64,000 nucleotides of DNA from Euptelea pleiosperma (GCA_035048495.1 CM068549.1:12200000-12263999), one strand, 5' to 3'; positions 1 through 12,037 are shown, numbered from the stretch's first letter. The notes: generated from the sequence alone by a model not told the origin. A program made the numbers and translations.

Positions 1-1371
1 TTTAAATGTTATTTGATTTCTAATTTTATTAATACATTTTAAATTCTGTCATTTATTGCTAAATAAAATTGTTAGTTTGAATTTTCGTTCTTGAACTTTT
101 GTTTCTTTCAAAATGAAATGTATTTTGTTGTTATATTATTTTGTATTTATGATGATTGTTTTAAGGATACTTAGTTACCTGCGAACTTTTTCAAAAAAAC
201 TCACACCCCCCAGTTCTCTTGCAGAGAAGAACCTATTGACTTATTCAGGCTTGTTTTGAAGTGAAGTCTAGTTGCAGTGAAGCAAATTTCAGGTTATGAA
301 CTCGTGATTGAGTATGTATTTATATTTGGATTCTTGTTTAGAAGTATATATCATTAAGTTCACACATTATCTCTATTGTATAATGTCGAGCAGGTCTGCA
401 CTTTCGTATTTTAAAAAAAAAAATCCCTTCAAATTTATAACTTGGGTTAGATGTGAGAGTGAGTTTGTTTTGCGTGCCTTGGATTCAGGACACGTGGTTA
501 ACACTTCAAGATTCATGTGGTTTGAATTCTGGGCGTTACAGGTCGAGATATTGACACTCGTATTTTCGCTCAGTAAACCCAGTGACTCAGTACACCAACC
601 TAAAATTGACTCCTAACTCTTCACACCTAATTCACTCATCACACCCAAAACATAACTCCATAGTTTTTCCCAAAGACCATCGAAACCCTCATGCTCTTTT
701 CCCTTCTTCATCGATGGAAACCTTGTAGTCTCGACATATTCTGTCACCGAATCTCCTTTCTCATCCTCATTGCCTACCTAGTCAAAATCTTGTCTTCTTC
801 TTCAGTCTTCCATTGATTGAAACCATTACTCATCCACACCACCATATCCAACGAAGTGTCCACCAAATCCTTCCAACAAAGGTGCCACCACCAACACTAC
901 ATCTCCACCGACACCATATCTCCACCCATAAGCCATTCCAAGAAAGGCTCCACCAAGTACGAGTGTAAGGATTGTAGAAGTTGAAAACTCAAAAAATTCA
1001 ATAAGTTATATGTATTTCGATTGTTTTGAGTGAAATTTCTGTGTTTTTAATCATATTTGTTGTACACTGTATGTTCCATTTTAATGTTATAAGTATTTTT
1101 CATATATGTTGCACACTATATATTTGATAAAATGTCTAAGAGATTGTTTTATCTTGGTCTCACACCATGTGTTTGATATGATGTCACAAACACCTAAGGT
1201 ATGTTGTAATTATGCGATTTGTGGTTGTTAGCTAGCCTTTATTTTCAAACACATAATTGAAATTCGACAAGACGCTAGTACAATGCTGAGATCGTAGAGA
1301 TATTCGTAAGAAACTAGTACTTTTAGTCCTACAAGAATTCATCCAACAGCGTCTGAAAGAAGATGCCGTGC
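1..1371. other. AT-rich stretch without a supported gene
   Basis: I see no convincing gene here. The first 620 bases are AT-rich and contain only a chance frame. Positions 660-960 are CT- and CCA-rich. Between 1020 and 1200 the phrase 'ttg(t/c)acact(g/a)tat' recurs, as in diverged short repeats. The segment lies directly 5' of the PMD pseudogene and may hold its decayed promoter, but nothing in the sequence proves that. Confidence 0.5.
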
Positions 1372-2549
1372 ACGGCCACCTCCTCAAACTGTAGATGAAC
1401 AACAAGAAGAACAAGTCAAGAAACCACAAGAAGAAGAAGAAAAAGAAGAAGACGGAGAACAAGAACAAGATGAACAAGATAGTGGTAGAGAATAAGATGA
1501 AGAAGTGGAAGAATAACAAGAAGAAGACCCTACCATTCTCTGGAGGTCTTGCAGACTCTTCAATATTAAAAAGTTTTACAACACATGTTGCACACGACAT
1601 ATGGTAGGAAAAGGTAAGCATCGATACTTATATTTCATAATTCTTATAATCATGTTTTGATAATTTTGACTATATGCTAATACATTTTTCATTTACAGGA
1701 ACGAGGTCCACTTAAATGTCATTAACACATGCTAAAATTGGAAGCGTGGGATTGGACTTTAGCGCCACGTCATTTCAAGAAGAGGGTGAAAAAATCGGGA
1801 TTGGTTAATGTCATCAGATATTCATATGGAGCAATCAATCGGGTGATTATATCGGGTTTTGTTGAGCGATGGCACCCTGAGACGAATACATTCCATCTTC
1901 CATTTGGTGAGATGACCATCACACTTGATAACGTGACTCAGATAATGGGAATCTCTGTTCATGGTCATGCGGTGATAATGATCTGTAACTTGTCTACGAT
2001 TGATGCTATTAAGTTGGTTGTTGAGACATTGGGGATTCTGAAAGAAAAAGACAAAGAAGTGGTAGAAAGCAACAGGGGATTCGTAGTGAGGATGAAGTGG
2101 CTGCAAGATAATTTGTAGGGAGTTGATAAGCATACCTCCCGAAAGAAATGGATTGTACTGTTTGGGATTTTATTGTATATTCTAGGATGTTCTTTATTTT
2201 ATGACAAGACTGGGAATCGGGTTCCTGTTCACTACCTTCGATTGTTGAGAGACATCGATAAAATTGATCAAATATGCTTTGGGGCAGATGCTCTCGCATT
2301 TATGTACATGCAATTAGGTCTTGCCTCAAGGTGCGGAGTAAAACAGATTGTCGGTTCTTTAACACTACTAGAGGTATTTCTTTGAGACATACTTAAACTG
2401 TGTACTATTTGTACAACATTTTTCTTTGCTAGTTCTCTAGTTATTTTGATCATTTCTATTGTTTTGTAGGCATGAGTTTATGATGGCTTTCCAAGTCTGA
2501 GGCCCAACTGCGAGTGAAACGATGGTGTCCAACTATACCAATAGGGAAT
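1372..2549 (+). pseudogene. Plant mobile domain (PMD, PF10536-type) pseudogene, 5' part
   Basis: The translated plus strand shows the usual order of a transposon-associated plant mobile domain protein. First comes an acidic Glu/Gln-rich N-terminus with two in-frame TAA codons. A block reading GGLADSSILKSFTTHVAHDIW follows in a shifted frame. After an apparent intron (donor near 1615, acceptor near 1699) comes the hallmark FVERWHPETNTFHLPFGEMT (about 1858-1917). Past a TAG at 2116-2118 the domain continues with YILGCSLFYDKTGNRV and HYLRLLRD (2170-2250) and GVKQIVGSLTLLE (to about 2370). A last piece reading MAFPSLRPNCE with a stop follows near 2480. PMD proteins of the MAIN/MAIL type silence transposons, while relatives travel inside Mutator-like elements. 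Several stops and one frame change make this copy non-functional. The frame is cut at 2550 by the left LTR of an inserted retrotransposon. A probable 3' end lies beyond that element. Confidence 0.85.
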
Positions 2550-3020
2550 TGTGTGTACCCCGATTTTCAGATACGTATCCCGAGGTCCGACTCACTCTAT
2601 GGTACATCTTGCTACACTGTAGCTTCTCCTACAATATATTGGATATCTGTCCTAACTGCATACTGTTACACTCAACTCCTTAACTCCTTACAGTTAGCTC
2701 ACTTCTTGAAGGATTATACCTACAAGTAGGACCTTTCACACCATTGGGAGGGGGTTGGAAAATCTCGGATGTAACTCAGAACATTATAATGCAACAGAAG
2801 ATTATAGTGGATTGCCCTCCATGAGGCTGAGGACGTAGTCATCAGAGCTCCGACAACGAATCTCGTAAAAATGGTCGTCTCTCTCTCTCTCATTTTCTCT
2901 TGGATCTTTTTCTTTATTGTTCTTTATACTTCTTAATAATTAACTGTTATTTGGGGAGGTGGAGGGAGAATCTCGAGGATGATCCGACTGCTTCTCGGGA
3001 TTTTTCCCCCACATCTTTTG
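2550..3020 (+). repeat. Left LTR of the 2.5-9.2 kb element
   Basis: It starts TGTGTGTACCCC. The shared part reaches about 2890, ending in a CT run after AAATGGTCGT. The remaining 130 bp has no counterpart at the right LTR and is assigned here only because the primer-site-like sequence begins at about 3021. Confidence 0.7.
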
Positions 3021-3539
3021 ATGCCGTCTGTGGGAACCTACATACCAAACCCCAAACTAGAAAATAAATGAGAAAAATTACAAGAGAAGCGAGGTGGAAA
3101 GAAGAGTGATTAGTTGGCCCAACCTCGGCTAGCATATCTTACGTCCTCCATTACAACACTTGACACAGTGTTAGGCGTGTACAACTGACTTGTTGTACCT
3201 GTTTCCCTTTTCTCGTCACTTTTATACCTATTATACATACATGTACGCATCTGGACTTGGCCTAGGTCTCATCGGCACTTCAGGGACTTCCATAGTCCAT
3301 ACTGTGGCGATCTCCTCGACTAGCCGCACAGACAAACGGGGTTCTGACCTGCCAAACAACAGCACCATCGTCCACCATCACGACGAAGATTAGGACCCAT
3401 ATGGTTCAGTACGGCACCAATCGGCACCCTCTTGTATGGAATCACCACGCTGACCACCGCCCTATAACAAGCCTTTTTTGGCTGAATGAGAAGAAAGGAA
3501 ATGAAAGAATATGTATGAAAAGTAACAAAGGAAAGTGAG

Positions 3540-3800
3540 TTGATGTACAAGAGAAGTTGGTTTTAGGGCCTAATTGTCATACACCCGATTAGACCCCAAA
3601 AGTAAAAAAAGAAAAGAAAGGGAGTTTAAAAAAAAAAACAAACACTCCCTTTCTTTCTTTTTTACTTTTGGGGTCTAATTGGGTGTACGACAATTAAGAA
3701 AAGAAAGGGAGTTAACGTGCAAGAGAAGTTGGTTTTAGGGTCTAATTGGGTGTATGACATACACTCAATAAGACCCCAAAAGAAAAGAAAAAAAAAATAG
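3540..3800. repeat. Recurrent hairpin module (GGGGTCTAATTGGGTGT...)
   Basis: This stretch holds two overlapping inverted repeats. The clearest joins GGGTCTAATTGGGTGTAT with ATACACTCAATAAGACCCC across a short GAC loop (about 3738-3776), preceded by AGAGAAGTTGGTTTTAGG. Diverged relatives recur inside the same element at about 4945-5000, 6190-6240, 6295-6345 and 7620-7690. They may be short foldback transposons or an amplified structural motif. Confidence 0.6.
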
Positions 3801-6800
3801 AGAATAACTCCATGCCATCTCACCTTATTCTACTTTCCCTGTGTCCAACATGAACATACAATAGGATCGGAACATGCTTGAACAACCCGACATGATCTTT
3901 CATACATCCACGTGTATAAACCCCACCATGTTGCCGAGTAACCACCAAATTTTTTAGGAGGCCATGGCAGCCAACCGGCAAGACATACGGCACTAATCTT
4001 GAAGCTACATCAGCATGCTCCTCCTCGGCCAAACACCCCACTTGCAAATTGCTTGACCCACGAGACACCAGCGATCATCTCCTCCATCTGCTCTATCGCA
4101 CCAACCATATAACATGATCTACATACAACAGTCTTGTTCAAGCATCAACACGCTAGCCACCAACGAACATACCTCAAAATCCGACATTCAAAATTGACCC
4201 TCTAAGGGTAGCTTCCTCGATCAACCGTGAGCTCTACCAATTTTGGCCGTTAGCCCATGGCCGAGAGCATCATCGGTCGGCAACAAGCATGTCAGCCTAC
4301 CATCTCCATGTGTTGCTCCATAGCTCCGACCTTCCATAGCCGTTGGACGTACATCCAACCGAGCACCTTGGCTTGGGTTAGGTGTCTGTAAGGTCCATTG
4401 CATGCTGACCAAACATTCATACTTCAACATAAACAGCCATGCAGCCAGCCAACAGCCGTCTCATAAACTTACAGATCACACAGTCATTTGCTTGGTCGGT
4501 TCGTCATCTCTCGAACCTTGGCCTTTCAATCCTCACCCTAGCTGACAATCTCCGTTGGCTGAGAGATCATCTGATGTCCGCCTCGGAGGGGGCATCTTCG
4601 GGAGCTAAATAACCTCTCGGTCAAGCACCAACCCAATCGTCGACGAACCTCACCTAAAGACCGACATCATTATCTCATGGTCATCTTGATCATTGCTGCC
4701 CAAGAACCATCTGTTGGAGCCCGTAATTCTTCATCGGCAACTATACCTAGCTCCCTGCTAGTCGACTTCACTTAGAAAAAAAAAATATAGAGGAAGAATA
4801 AAGAGAAGGACAATTTTTCCTCATCGTAGCACCCGTCCACCGTCATCCTCTTCACATGCATCCGGCCTTGCAACCAACAGGTGAAACAGAAGAAAGAAAA
4901 TTGAAGAGTAAAATCAAGCCATTGAACAAAAGATAGTCTTTGGTGTGGGGGGGGGGGGGTTGATTCGGTGTGTGGAACCACACCATACTCGGTGTACACA
5001 CCACCTCATCTTTTCCTTTTTCTATTTGCATGTTGCACCCACCTACACGTGGGCACATGCCCGCATGTAGCACGATGCATGCACACCAGCTACACCTACA
5101 ACTACCTATCAGTATCAACAACTCCATAAAGCCCGACGTGCTCCTCTTCCTCAATGTACAACTAGCCAACACCTTCTGATCTTCAAAACTTAGCCAAAGG
5201 CACATTGATGGACCAGTACTTGTCGGCCTTCTCCATTCCTCTCGGTAGTCTGACAATTGAAATTCTTTCCGTCAATTCTTCCGGGAGCCCACAACATCAT
5301 CAATGATCAAAAGCTAGCTAGACCAAGCTTTTCAATGGTAGACCCACCTAACGACTGACCATCAACAAACTTCACGAGCTAGCTGGGCATCATCACCAAC
5401 ATCGAGTCACTTCCCAGCAAGCAACATCGGCCTTCCATTCAAATGCCATAACGGTCAACTAGCACCCAAGCCAACAACCCTTTTATGCATCCGATTGTCC
5501 TGCTCAACCAGCCGACAAGCTCCCTTTAAATCAAATCATTTTACGACACCTCATGTTTGCCAATCAATGCAGCTCACCTAACTGCCAGTTCTACTACTTG
5601 GTCGTTATACCTCACAGCAAGCTGCGACTAACGGCCACCATATCTCCCGATAACTTTCTCACCACGTCCAAAATGCCACCCTACACCAACAGATCAACGG
5701 CGGAAAGCTTTACCTCTTGGCCAACACCAACCCAGTCGGTGGATCATCCATAAGCAACCCACTCTCAACCGACTAACTCTCCTCATAGGCGACAAGTTAT
5801 CGGCCGATTAACTTCAACTTCACAACCAGCTTCAACTCGAGTCAACAAGCAACTTGACGGATCTAGGGGACCTGCTTTTCCTCCAAGGCATCTCCATGGC
5901 CGTCACTCGCAACCCCTAAAAAAAAGGGCGATCAACAACACCTCGTGAGCAGGATGATGCCACACCAACTACAACTCAGAAGAAAAATGTGGAAAGGAGA
6001 TTAGGCTACTACCAAAGTGACAGCCAGAGTTCCGACTTAAAGAAAAAATAGACGTATGAAAAGTAAAGGCTTGCTGCCATGAAAGCATTCATTGCCCTCC
6101 ATGCTATATTGTCGTATGTAGAAGAAAAGTAGCACAAAAGAATTTTAAATAGAATAGAGAGCAACAAACAGATGATGAATGAGTAGTTTTTTGGGGTCTA
6201 ATTGAGTGTGTGACAAAAACTCAATTAGATCCAAAAGTAAAATTGAATAGCATAGGAGACAGCACGTGAAGTGGCGTGAAAGAGAGTTTTTTTTTTGGGG
6301 GGGCTGGTTAGGTGTGTGACAACACACCATACTTGGTGTGCACACCAATCCCTCTCTTTAATTTCATTTATAAACGTGTACACGTATGCACACACAACAC
6401 ATACAACATGCTCCACGTCAGCCTGTTGCCAACGTGCTCCACCCCGGACCCTCGTTGACATGCTCTCCTCTGCCTATTGCCGACATGCTTGACCACAGCT
6501 CCACTTGTCTACATCTCTTCTTGACCACATGTCGCACCCAATTGTGCATGAGCTTCTCGGCAACACCTTTTCCAAAGCAACAAACATCAATTCCTTACCA
6601 TAATCGACAACCTCCCTTTGAACAAAAGCTCTCCAACCATCACGACGGACAATACCTTTCCGACTCTTCTCGACTCTGTTTTACGGCGACTTCAACCAAG
6701 ACGACTTGTAAGAAAGATTCTCGGGATCCAGCACATGTGGGCAAAAAGCTCGAATCAACTGTCCTTTAGCATGTCATGTCTTCAGCGACCGAGTATTATT

Positions 6801-8228
6801 ACGTGGAGCCTCATCCACATGCGATCGGGTGCCAGCCTCCCCCTCGTCCATTAGTGCCGGATCATCATCAGCGACTAACCATCTCGGATAAGAAAATTTA
6901 CTAGCCGAGAGCAAAATGTCTCATGGCCAGCATACTTCATGACCAACACCTCAGAGGTTTCCTTTCACGGCGTACAACTCCATCAGCCAGCAACACTTCT
7001 CACCATGTTTAGAATCCGACCGACTGCTCAACGGCTCCACGTCATCTTGTCTTGTCTTGAGTACTTCTCATCTCTCGGCTAGCAACTTCAAACAGGCAGG
7101 ACACAGTACCTTACGGCATCAAAGGCACTCATATCTCAGCCAACATACTTGCCAGCTAGACACACCTAATAAACAACAATCAAATACCTTACTGGTAGCC
7201 TCTTCAAACTCATCCGGCAAGTATCTCTCGGTAAGCTTCACTAGCCAGTTCACTTCAGGACCGGGAAGATAAGATCACTACTAGATGCAAGCCTTATCGG
7301 CATCATGCCTTCACTGGTGAGTCCGATGTACATCAGCAATTAAACTTTTGAAGCACCACCATCTGTGATGCCGACAAGCAGCTGGCACGGCCTTTACCTA
7401 TCATAGATTCTCGGCCTTCGAACACTTCGGCTTCAATGTTATCTCGGCTTCATGATAACTTAATCTCTGTGGTACACAACATGCAAACTGACCTTCTCGA
7501 CTAGACATCTTTGAAGAAGAAAAGAGATAGAATACATATGAGAAAAGAAAGTAATGGACACAAAATTCAATGGAGAATGACAAAAGGTAGAGATGAAGGA
7601 AAAAAATAAAAAGCTATAGAAGTTGGCGTACAAGAGAATTTTGCTTTTGGATCCAATTGGGTGTATGACATATACTCAATGTGACCCGAAAGTAAGAAAA
7701 CAACAAAAGGTCAGAACAAAAGAAACATGCAAAAGCAAAAGGTTGCACATATGTGGCATACAAGAAGATGGCAGAACAAATAAAAAAGTCAAAAACAAAA
7801 AGAGAGAGTAGAGTGAGAATGTTGGGTTGTCGGCATGCTCCACCTCACCTAGTGCTTTATCTTTTTGAAAAAACTCCATCTCGGCTATAGATATCCCAAC
7901 TGCAAATCAACCTCTTAAATCAGATCGGACTGACCCCATGTACTCGGCTAGCCCCGCAACATGCTAGTTGCATAATGGCTACTAGCCTACAAAGCTACAC
8001 CAACCATCTGTTCTTGTCCGTAGAAGGACGCGCGCTCCATCAATCGCCAAAGCTTCTCAAAACCGAACAAAAATATCTGCCAATCAGCAAAGCTCAAATC
8101 GACAAGTATCATACATCTATACACAAAATGAGAGCTTCATGTATAGACACTCTACACTGGGGGCTTCGTCAACGATCGCCCTCCGTCTCCGAAAAGACCC
8201 CCGCGAGGGCAAAAAGTCGTCAAAAAAT

Positions 8229-8530
8229 AGGCCAAGGTACCCAAGTCCTTCTGGGCTCTCATGCCAAGGCAAAATGGGACCTTGACAGGTAGTATCGTCC
8301 CTCGGGTTCCGGCATAGTTTCGTCATGAGGGGTGACAGCCCAACTAGCACCTCCCCAAAAGAGGCCAAAAGTCCTGCAGATCACAGGCCAAGGCACCCAA
8401 GTCCTTCACGGCCTCCAAGCCTAAGGCAGAACGGGACCTTGACAGGCAATATCATCCCTTATGGTCTGGCGTAGTTTCATCCTGAGGGGTGACAGCCCAA
8501 ACAAACACATCTCCGGAGAGACCAAGAGTC
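8229..8530. repeat. Direct repeat, two units of about 156 bp
   Basis: AGGCCAAGG(T/C)ACCCAAGTCC occurs at 8229 and 8385. Both units continue through GGGACCTTGACAGG and GAGGGGTGACAGCCCAA. They sit in the 3' untranslated part of the LTR element, upstream of the right LTR. Confidence 0.75.
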
Positions 8531-8583
8531 TTGTTCTGATAAGCCTTGGTATTTTTACAAGACCTTGTGTCACGAGGCCTCAG

Positions 8584-8690
8584 CATAATCATCATTATGA
8601 TAATCATTCATCATCATCATCATTGTCATTCATCATCAACATCATCATGCATCACCATCATCACATCGACATCATCGCCATAGTCATGCG
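8584..8690. repeat. CAT/ATC-rich microsatellite
   Basis: An interrupted (CAT)n tract with clusters of TCATCATCATC. It is simple-sequence DNA, and the His-rich frame through it is an artefact of the repeat. Confidence 0.9.
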
Positions 8691-8838
8691 GATATGTTAC
8701 CATGAGCTTCAACATACACGCTCACGAGAGCTCCACCAAACATCCTCCCGAGAGCCCAAGCTCACATCAGATGTCATCTACTTTCTTCTCGGAGGCAGAC
8801 CATCTCCCACTGTCGAGCTCCACCTCCGAGAGGGGATA

Positions 8839-9178
8839 TGTGTGTACCCCAATTTTTAAATATGTATCCCGAGGTCCAACTCACTTTATGGTACATCTTG
8901 CTACACCGTAGCTTCTCCTGCAACATATTGGATCATCTCCCCTAACTGTATACTGTTACACTCAACTACTTAACTCCTTATAGTTAGCTCACTTCTTGGA
9001 GGATTATACCTACAAATAGGACCTTTCACACCATTGGGAGGGGGTTGGGAAATCTTGGATGTAACTCAGAACATTATAATGCAACAGAAGATTATAGTAG
9101 ATTGCCTTCCATGAGGCCGAGGACGTAGTCGCCAGAGCTCCGACGACGAACCTCGTAAACATGGTCATCTCTCTCTCT
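8839..9178 (+). repeat. Right LTR of the 2.5-9.2 kb element, 3' truncated
   Basis: It matches the left LTR from TGTGTGTACCCC through ACATGGTCATCTCTCTCTCT and then stops abruptly. The next bases belong to what looks like the 3' exon of the interrupted PMD gene. Confidence 0.8.
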
Positions 9179-9189
9179 TAGCATATTAG

Positions 9190-9393
9190 AGCCAGGTTGC
9201 AAATACAGACGAGGCATTGAATCTTCTCCGACAATCAATTCAAAGGGGCGCACATGATACGTTGGAGAAGATACAAGAGAGGAACATGCAGCTCTATAAG
9301 CTTCTTGGAGGTGTTGATGTTGATGAGGGTTCTAGTACTGGAAGGGCTTCTAGTAGTGGAAAGGGAAAGGGCAAGGGGAAGGATAAGAGATGA
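9190..9393 (+). pseudogene. Probable 3' exon of the interrupted PMD gene
   Basis: An open frame reads through 67 codons to a TGA at 9391-9393. It contains DEALNLLRQSIQRG and MQLYKLLGGVDVDEG and ends in a basic Gly/Lys tail (SSSGKGKGKGKDKR). Such a coiled, charged tail is plausible for the C-terminus of a PMD-type transposon protein. It follows immediately after the truncated right LTR on the same strand, so I infer that it was separated from the 1.4-2.5 kb exons by the retrotransposon. It could instead belong to an unrelated gene fragment. Confidence 0.45.
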
Positions 9394-9399
9394 TTGCGT

Positions 9400-9550
9400 A
9401 TTTTATAAGGCTTGCGAGCCTATACATTAATTTGGATGGTTGGCCTTCGGGCATTGACTATTATGTTTGATGGATTGACTACTATTATTTATGCTTGGCC
9501 TTCGAGCATTGACTACTATGTTTATGGTTGGCCTTCGGACTTTGACTACT
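9400..9550. repeat. Imperfect tandem repeat, units of about 45-60 bp
   Basis: The phrase TTGGCCTTCG(G/A)(G/A)C(A/T)TTGACTA occurs three times (near 9440, 9500 and 9530) with ATTGACTACTATTATTTATG-like spacers. It lies between the PMD 3' exon and the foldback element. Confidence 0.65.
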
Positions 9551-10644
9551 TATATTGGACCCAGTGGGTCACGTATGCTTTAATCACATCTAAGTGGACC
9601 TACACACCAACATTGACCAGCATTGGTCATGGCATGACAAGTGGATGGAAGTCCAAAATTTACCCATAAAAAATGTCAACTCAGTACTGACATACCGATT
9701 CATTTTACAGAGTCTCGACGCCCCTAATGAGACCCAGAGCACAGAGTCGGCTCTGTATGTGGTAAAGGGCCCCGAGTATGGAGGTACAATAGCATTAGGC
9801 ACACAGAACAACAGAGAATATTTGTGATCTTCGAAGAATTTCCCCATCGATATTCTTAAAAGACCTTCACAGTTTATTGGGCAAAGTCGGTTGACAGCAA
9901 CTTGGCCCATATTTTGTCTATAGAATGCTAGTCTCCCTCGTTCAACTCAGTGGGGGCGCTGAGTGTCATTTTATAGTCTCGATGGGAAATTTCTTCCAAA
10001 AACACATAATTGAATTATGTTCGGGGGGCCATCACGCGAGTGTGGACATACACTCGGCCCCATTTACCACACTCAGCCGATTTTGTGCTCTGTGTCTCGT
10101 TAGGGGTGCCGAGACTCACAAATAGGAAGATTTCTCTCTCTTCTCGGTAGCCCAACTGAGCAAATTAAGCATCACAAACTCGGCTCGGAGTGTAGCAAGT
10201 GGGGCCGAGACTATATACGGGCACTCGGCACCCCCACCGAGTTAGACAAGGGAGACTCGCATTCTATAGACAAAAGATGGGCCAAGTTTCCATTAACCAA
10301 CTCGGCCCAATAAACTCTATACCACGCCAAATGTCTTTTAAGAAAATCGATAGGGCAATTCTTCAAAGATCATAAATATTCTTTGCTGGTTGGCGTGCCT
10401 AAGGCTCTGTACCTCCACACTCGGCACCCTTTATTGCATACAGAGTCGACTATGTCTCTGGGTCTCGTTAAGGGTGTTGAGACTCTGTAAAATGAATCGG
10501 TATGTCAGTACTGAGTTGACACTTTTTAAGGGTAAATTTTGGACTTCTGTCCACTTGTCGTGCCATAACCAATGCTGGTCAATGTTGGTATGTAGGTCCA
10601 CTTAGATGTGATTAAAGCATATGTGAGCCATTGGATCCAATATA
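9551..10644. mobile_element. Foldback transposon with arms of about 415 bp
   Basis: The first 415 bp or so (to about 9967) are the inverted complement of the last 415 bp (from about 10226). The ends read TATATTGGA(C/T)CCA on one side and the complement on the other. The arms share ATGCTTTAATCACATC, AAGTGGACCTACA and GTCCAAAATTTACCC. The 260-bp centre is itself rich in CTCGGC and GCCGAG. No transposase is encoded. Candidate flanking duplications are weak, so the superfamily (MULE-type foldback is plausible) is unresolved. Confidence 0.75.
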
Positions 10645-10679
10645 CTAAATTAGTTGCCATAATTCCAACTATATCATTT

Positions 10680-11345
10680 TTATGTTATCGGTAAAATTTC
10701 AGATGGGGTGAGTCTCCCGGCATATGAGTGGCCTTTAAAGTTCTCAATGATAAGATGGTTGTGGGTAGCACAAACCACTTTCACCTTCCATTACTCATCT
10801 ACAGGTAACTTAATACCTCTCAATGTAAATGGACATCCACACCTTTTTGTTTATGACCAACGGTTTGACTTCTTATTTGACTTCTTTTTGCCTTCTTCTT
10901 TGACTCCTTGTATTTTCTACCCCTCTCACAACCAAAAGAGATCTTACCCATCTGATTGTCTGATCTTGCCACTACAATCATTGTTCCAACTATTTTACAA
11001 ACATCTTTCACCCATTGAAATAGTTTAGTACGGTTGTGAAAGACCTGTAAATCAATTCGAACAACATTAAGAACCCATCATCACTAATAAGTCAATAATG
11101 AAAAATGATAACTAACACACCTCATATGTGGTAAAGGTAGCCGTGAAATCAATAGCAATTGGTACCTAGATAGAGATTTCAAAAAATTAATTACCAAAGC
11201 AAAGAGCATATAAATATTTCAATAGTGAAAAATGATAACTAACATACCTCATTTGTGCTGGCTATAATATCCAATATATCAGATGAATCAATAACAGTTT
11301 GAGGTTGGATGATTCTAGTACGTAGATTAAGGATATGAATTTCAA
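10680..11345 (-). pseudogene. FAR1-like / MULE transposase N-terminal fragment
   Basis: On the minus strand, residues read from about 11030 leftward give WVKDV, then IVVARSDNQMGKISFGCERG, a cluster of lysines, an apparent intron, and a block starting WKVKVVCATHNHL and ending KGHSYAGRLTPSE. The sequence runs into TAA at 10680-10682. This order (WV..., RSD..., CERG, K-rich, then WKV.V..THNH and GHSYAGRL) is characteristic of the FAR1-type DNA-binding region fused to MULE transposases and domesticated as FHY3/FAR1. An upstream exon-like block with DSSDILDIIASTNE ends at a GT donor at 11247. An in-frame stop precedes WKV, and the zinc-ligand segment between CERG and WKV is eroded. The catalytic transposase domain is absent. 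It is a broken fragment. Confidence 0.75.
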
Positions 11346-12037
11346 CAAATTTACGGCGTTCATGGAAAGCAATAAATATAAATAAACCCTGAATATACTT
11401 CAACCCATTTGAATGAACTCATTTACATAACCTACATCAACAAATCATTAATTCTTAACCCTATTTGCACCCATTTCCATGAAATAAACTAATTTCAACC
11501 CATTTAACCAGCATGTAAACCCATTTTAATGAATTCATTTGAATGACGAAATCATTTGAATGAACTCATTTGAAGAAACAAATAAAATTAACTCATTTGT
11601 AACATGATAACTCAGCTAAATAAGAGAAAGCACATAAACCACCCCAAAAAATTAGATTAGAAACATACCTCCATAGATTGAGCTCAGAGATTTGGAGAAG
11701 AGAAGTCGAATTGGAGGCAAGAAGAGTAAATAAGAGTGGATTCTGAGTAAGAGAGCGATTTACGCTCGAGGGAGGACGTTGGAGCTCGGCGCCATCTCCT
11801 TCTCCTTTGAGCTCAACGTCACCCTCTCGTTTCTCTCCTCTTTGGTTTTTCTTTTGTAGGTGTAATGAGCTAAGACATGTCGACTTTTTGGTCTTTTCAC
11901 TTTTTTGGTTTAAGTGGGTTTTCTGAGCGAAAATGTGGGTGCCAATATCCCGACCCTTCGACGTAGGGAAAAATTTAGGACTGGAATATTATGAATATAA
12001 TTCATTTTGAAAATTTTGTAATAGGTAAATTTTAGGA
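11346..12037. other. AT-rich stretch, possible 5' region of the FAR1/MULE fragment
   Basis: Positions 11390-11600 are made of imperfect repeats of AACTCATTTGAATGAA and AACCCATTT. No open frame is convincing. A short ATG frame on the minus strand near 11790 ends after 11 codons. I see nothing else. Confidence 0.4.

Larger units (their letters stand above)
2550..9178 (+). mobile_element. Non-autonomous LTR retrotransposon (LARD-like) inside the PMD pseudogene
   Basis: Two direct copies of a sequence beginning TGTGTGTACCCC lie at 2550 and 8839 and can be followed for about 340 bp with scattered differences. That identifies them as LTRs. The left LTR runs to about 3020, next to GATGCCGTCTGTGGGAAC, a near match to the GGCGCCGTCTGTGGG segment found after the left LTR of many plant Ty3-type elements. 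A purine tract (GAGAGGGGATA) precedes the right LTR. The 5.8 kb interior encodes no recognisable gag, protease, reverse transcriptase or integrase, and its many short frames look like chance. The interior is rich in short inverted repeats. The right LTR lacks its last 120 bp or so, and no clean target duplication is visible, so the 3' junction has probably been deleted or rearranged. Confidence 0.75.

Noticed and set aside
1232..1621. Minus-strand frame rich in Phe and Leu
   Set aside because: Complement of a GAAGAA/CAAGAA tract that encodes the acidic N-terminus of the PMD pseudogene on the plus strand.
4772..5256. Frames around 4.8-5.3 kb as a possible retrotransposon protein
   Set aside because: No gag, protease, integrase or polymerase motif can be read in any frame. 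Stops are dense and the CGGC-rich text is not codon-structured.
8461..8859. His-rich 132-codon frame
   Set aside because: Created by the CAT/ATC microsatellite in the LTR element.
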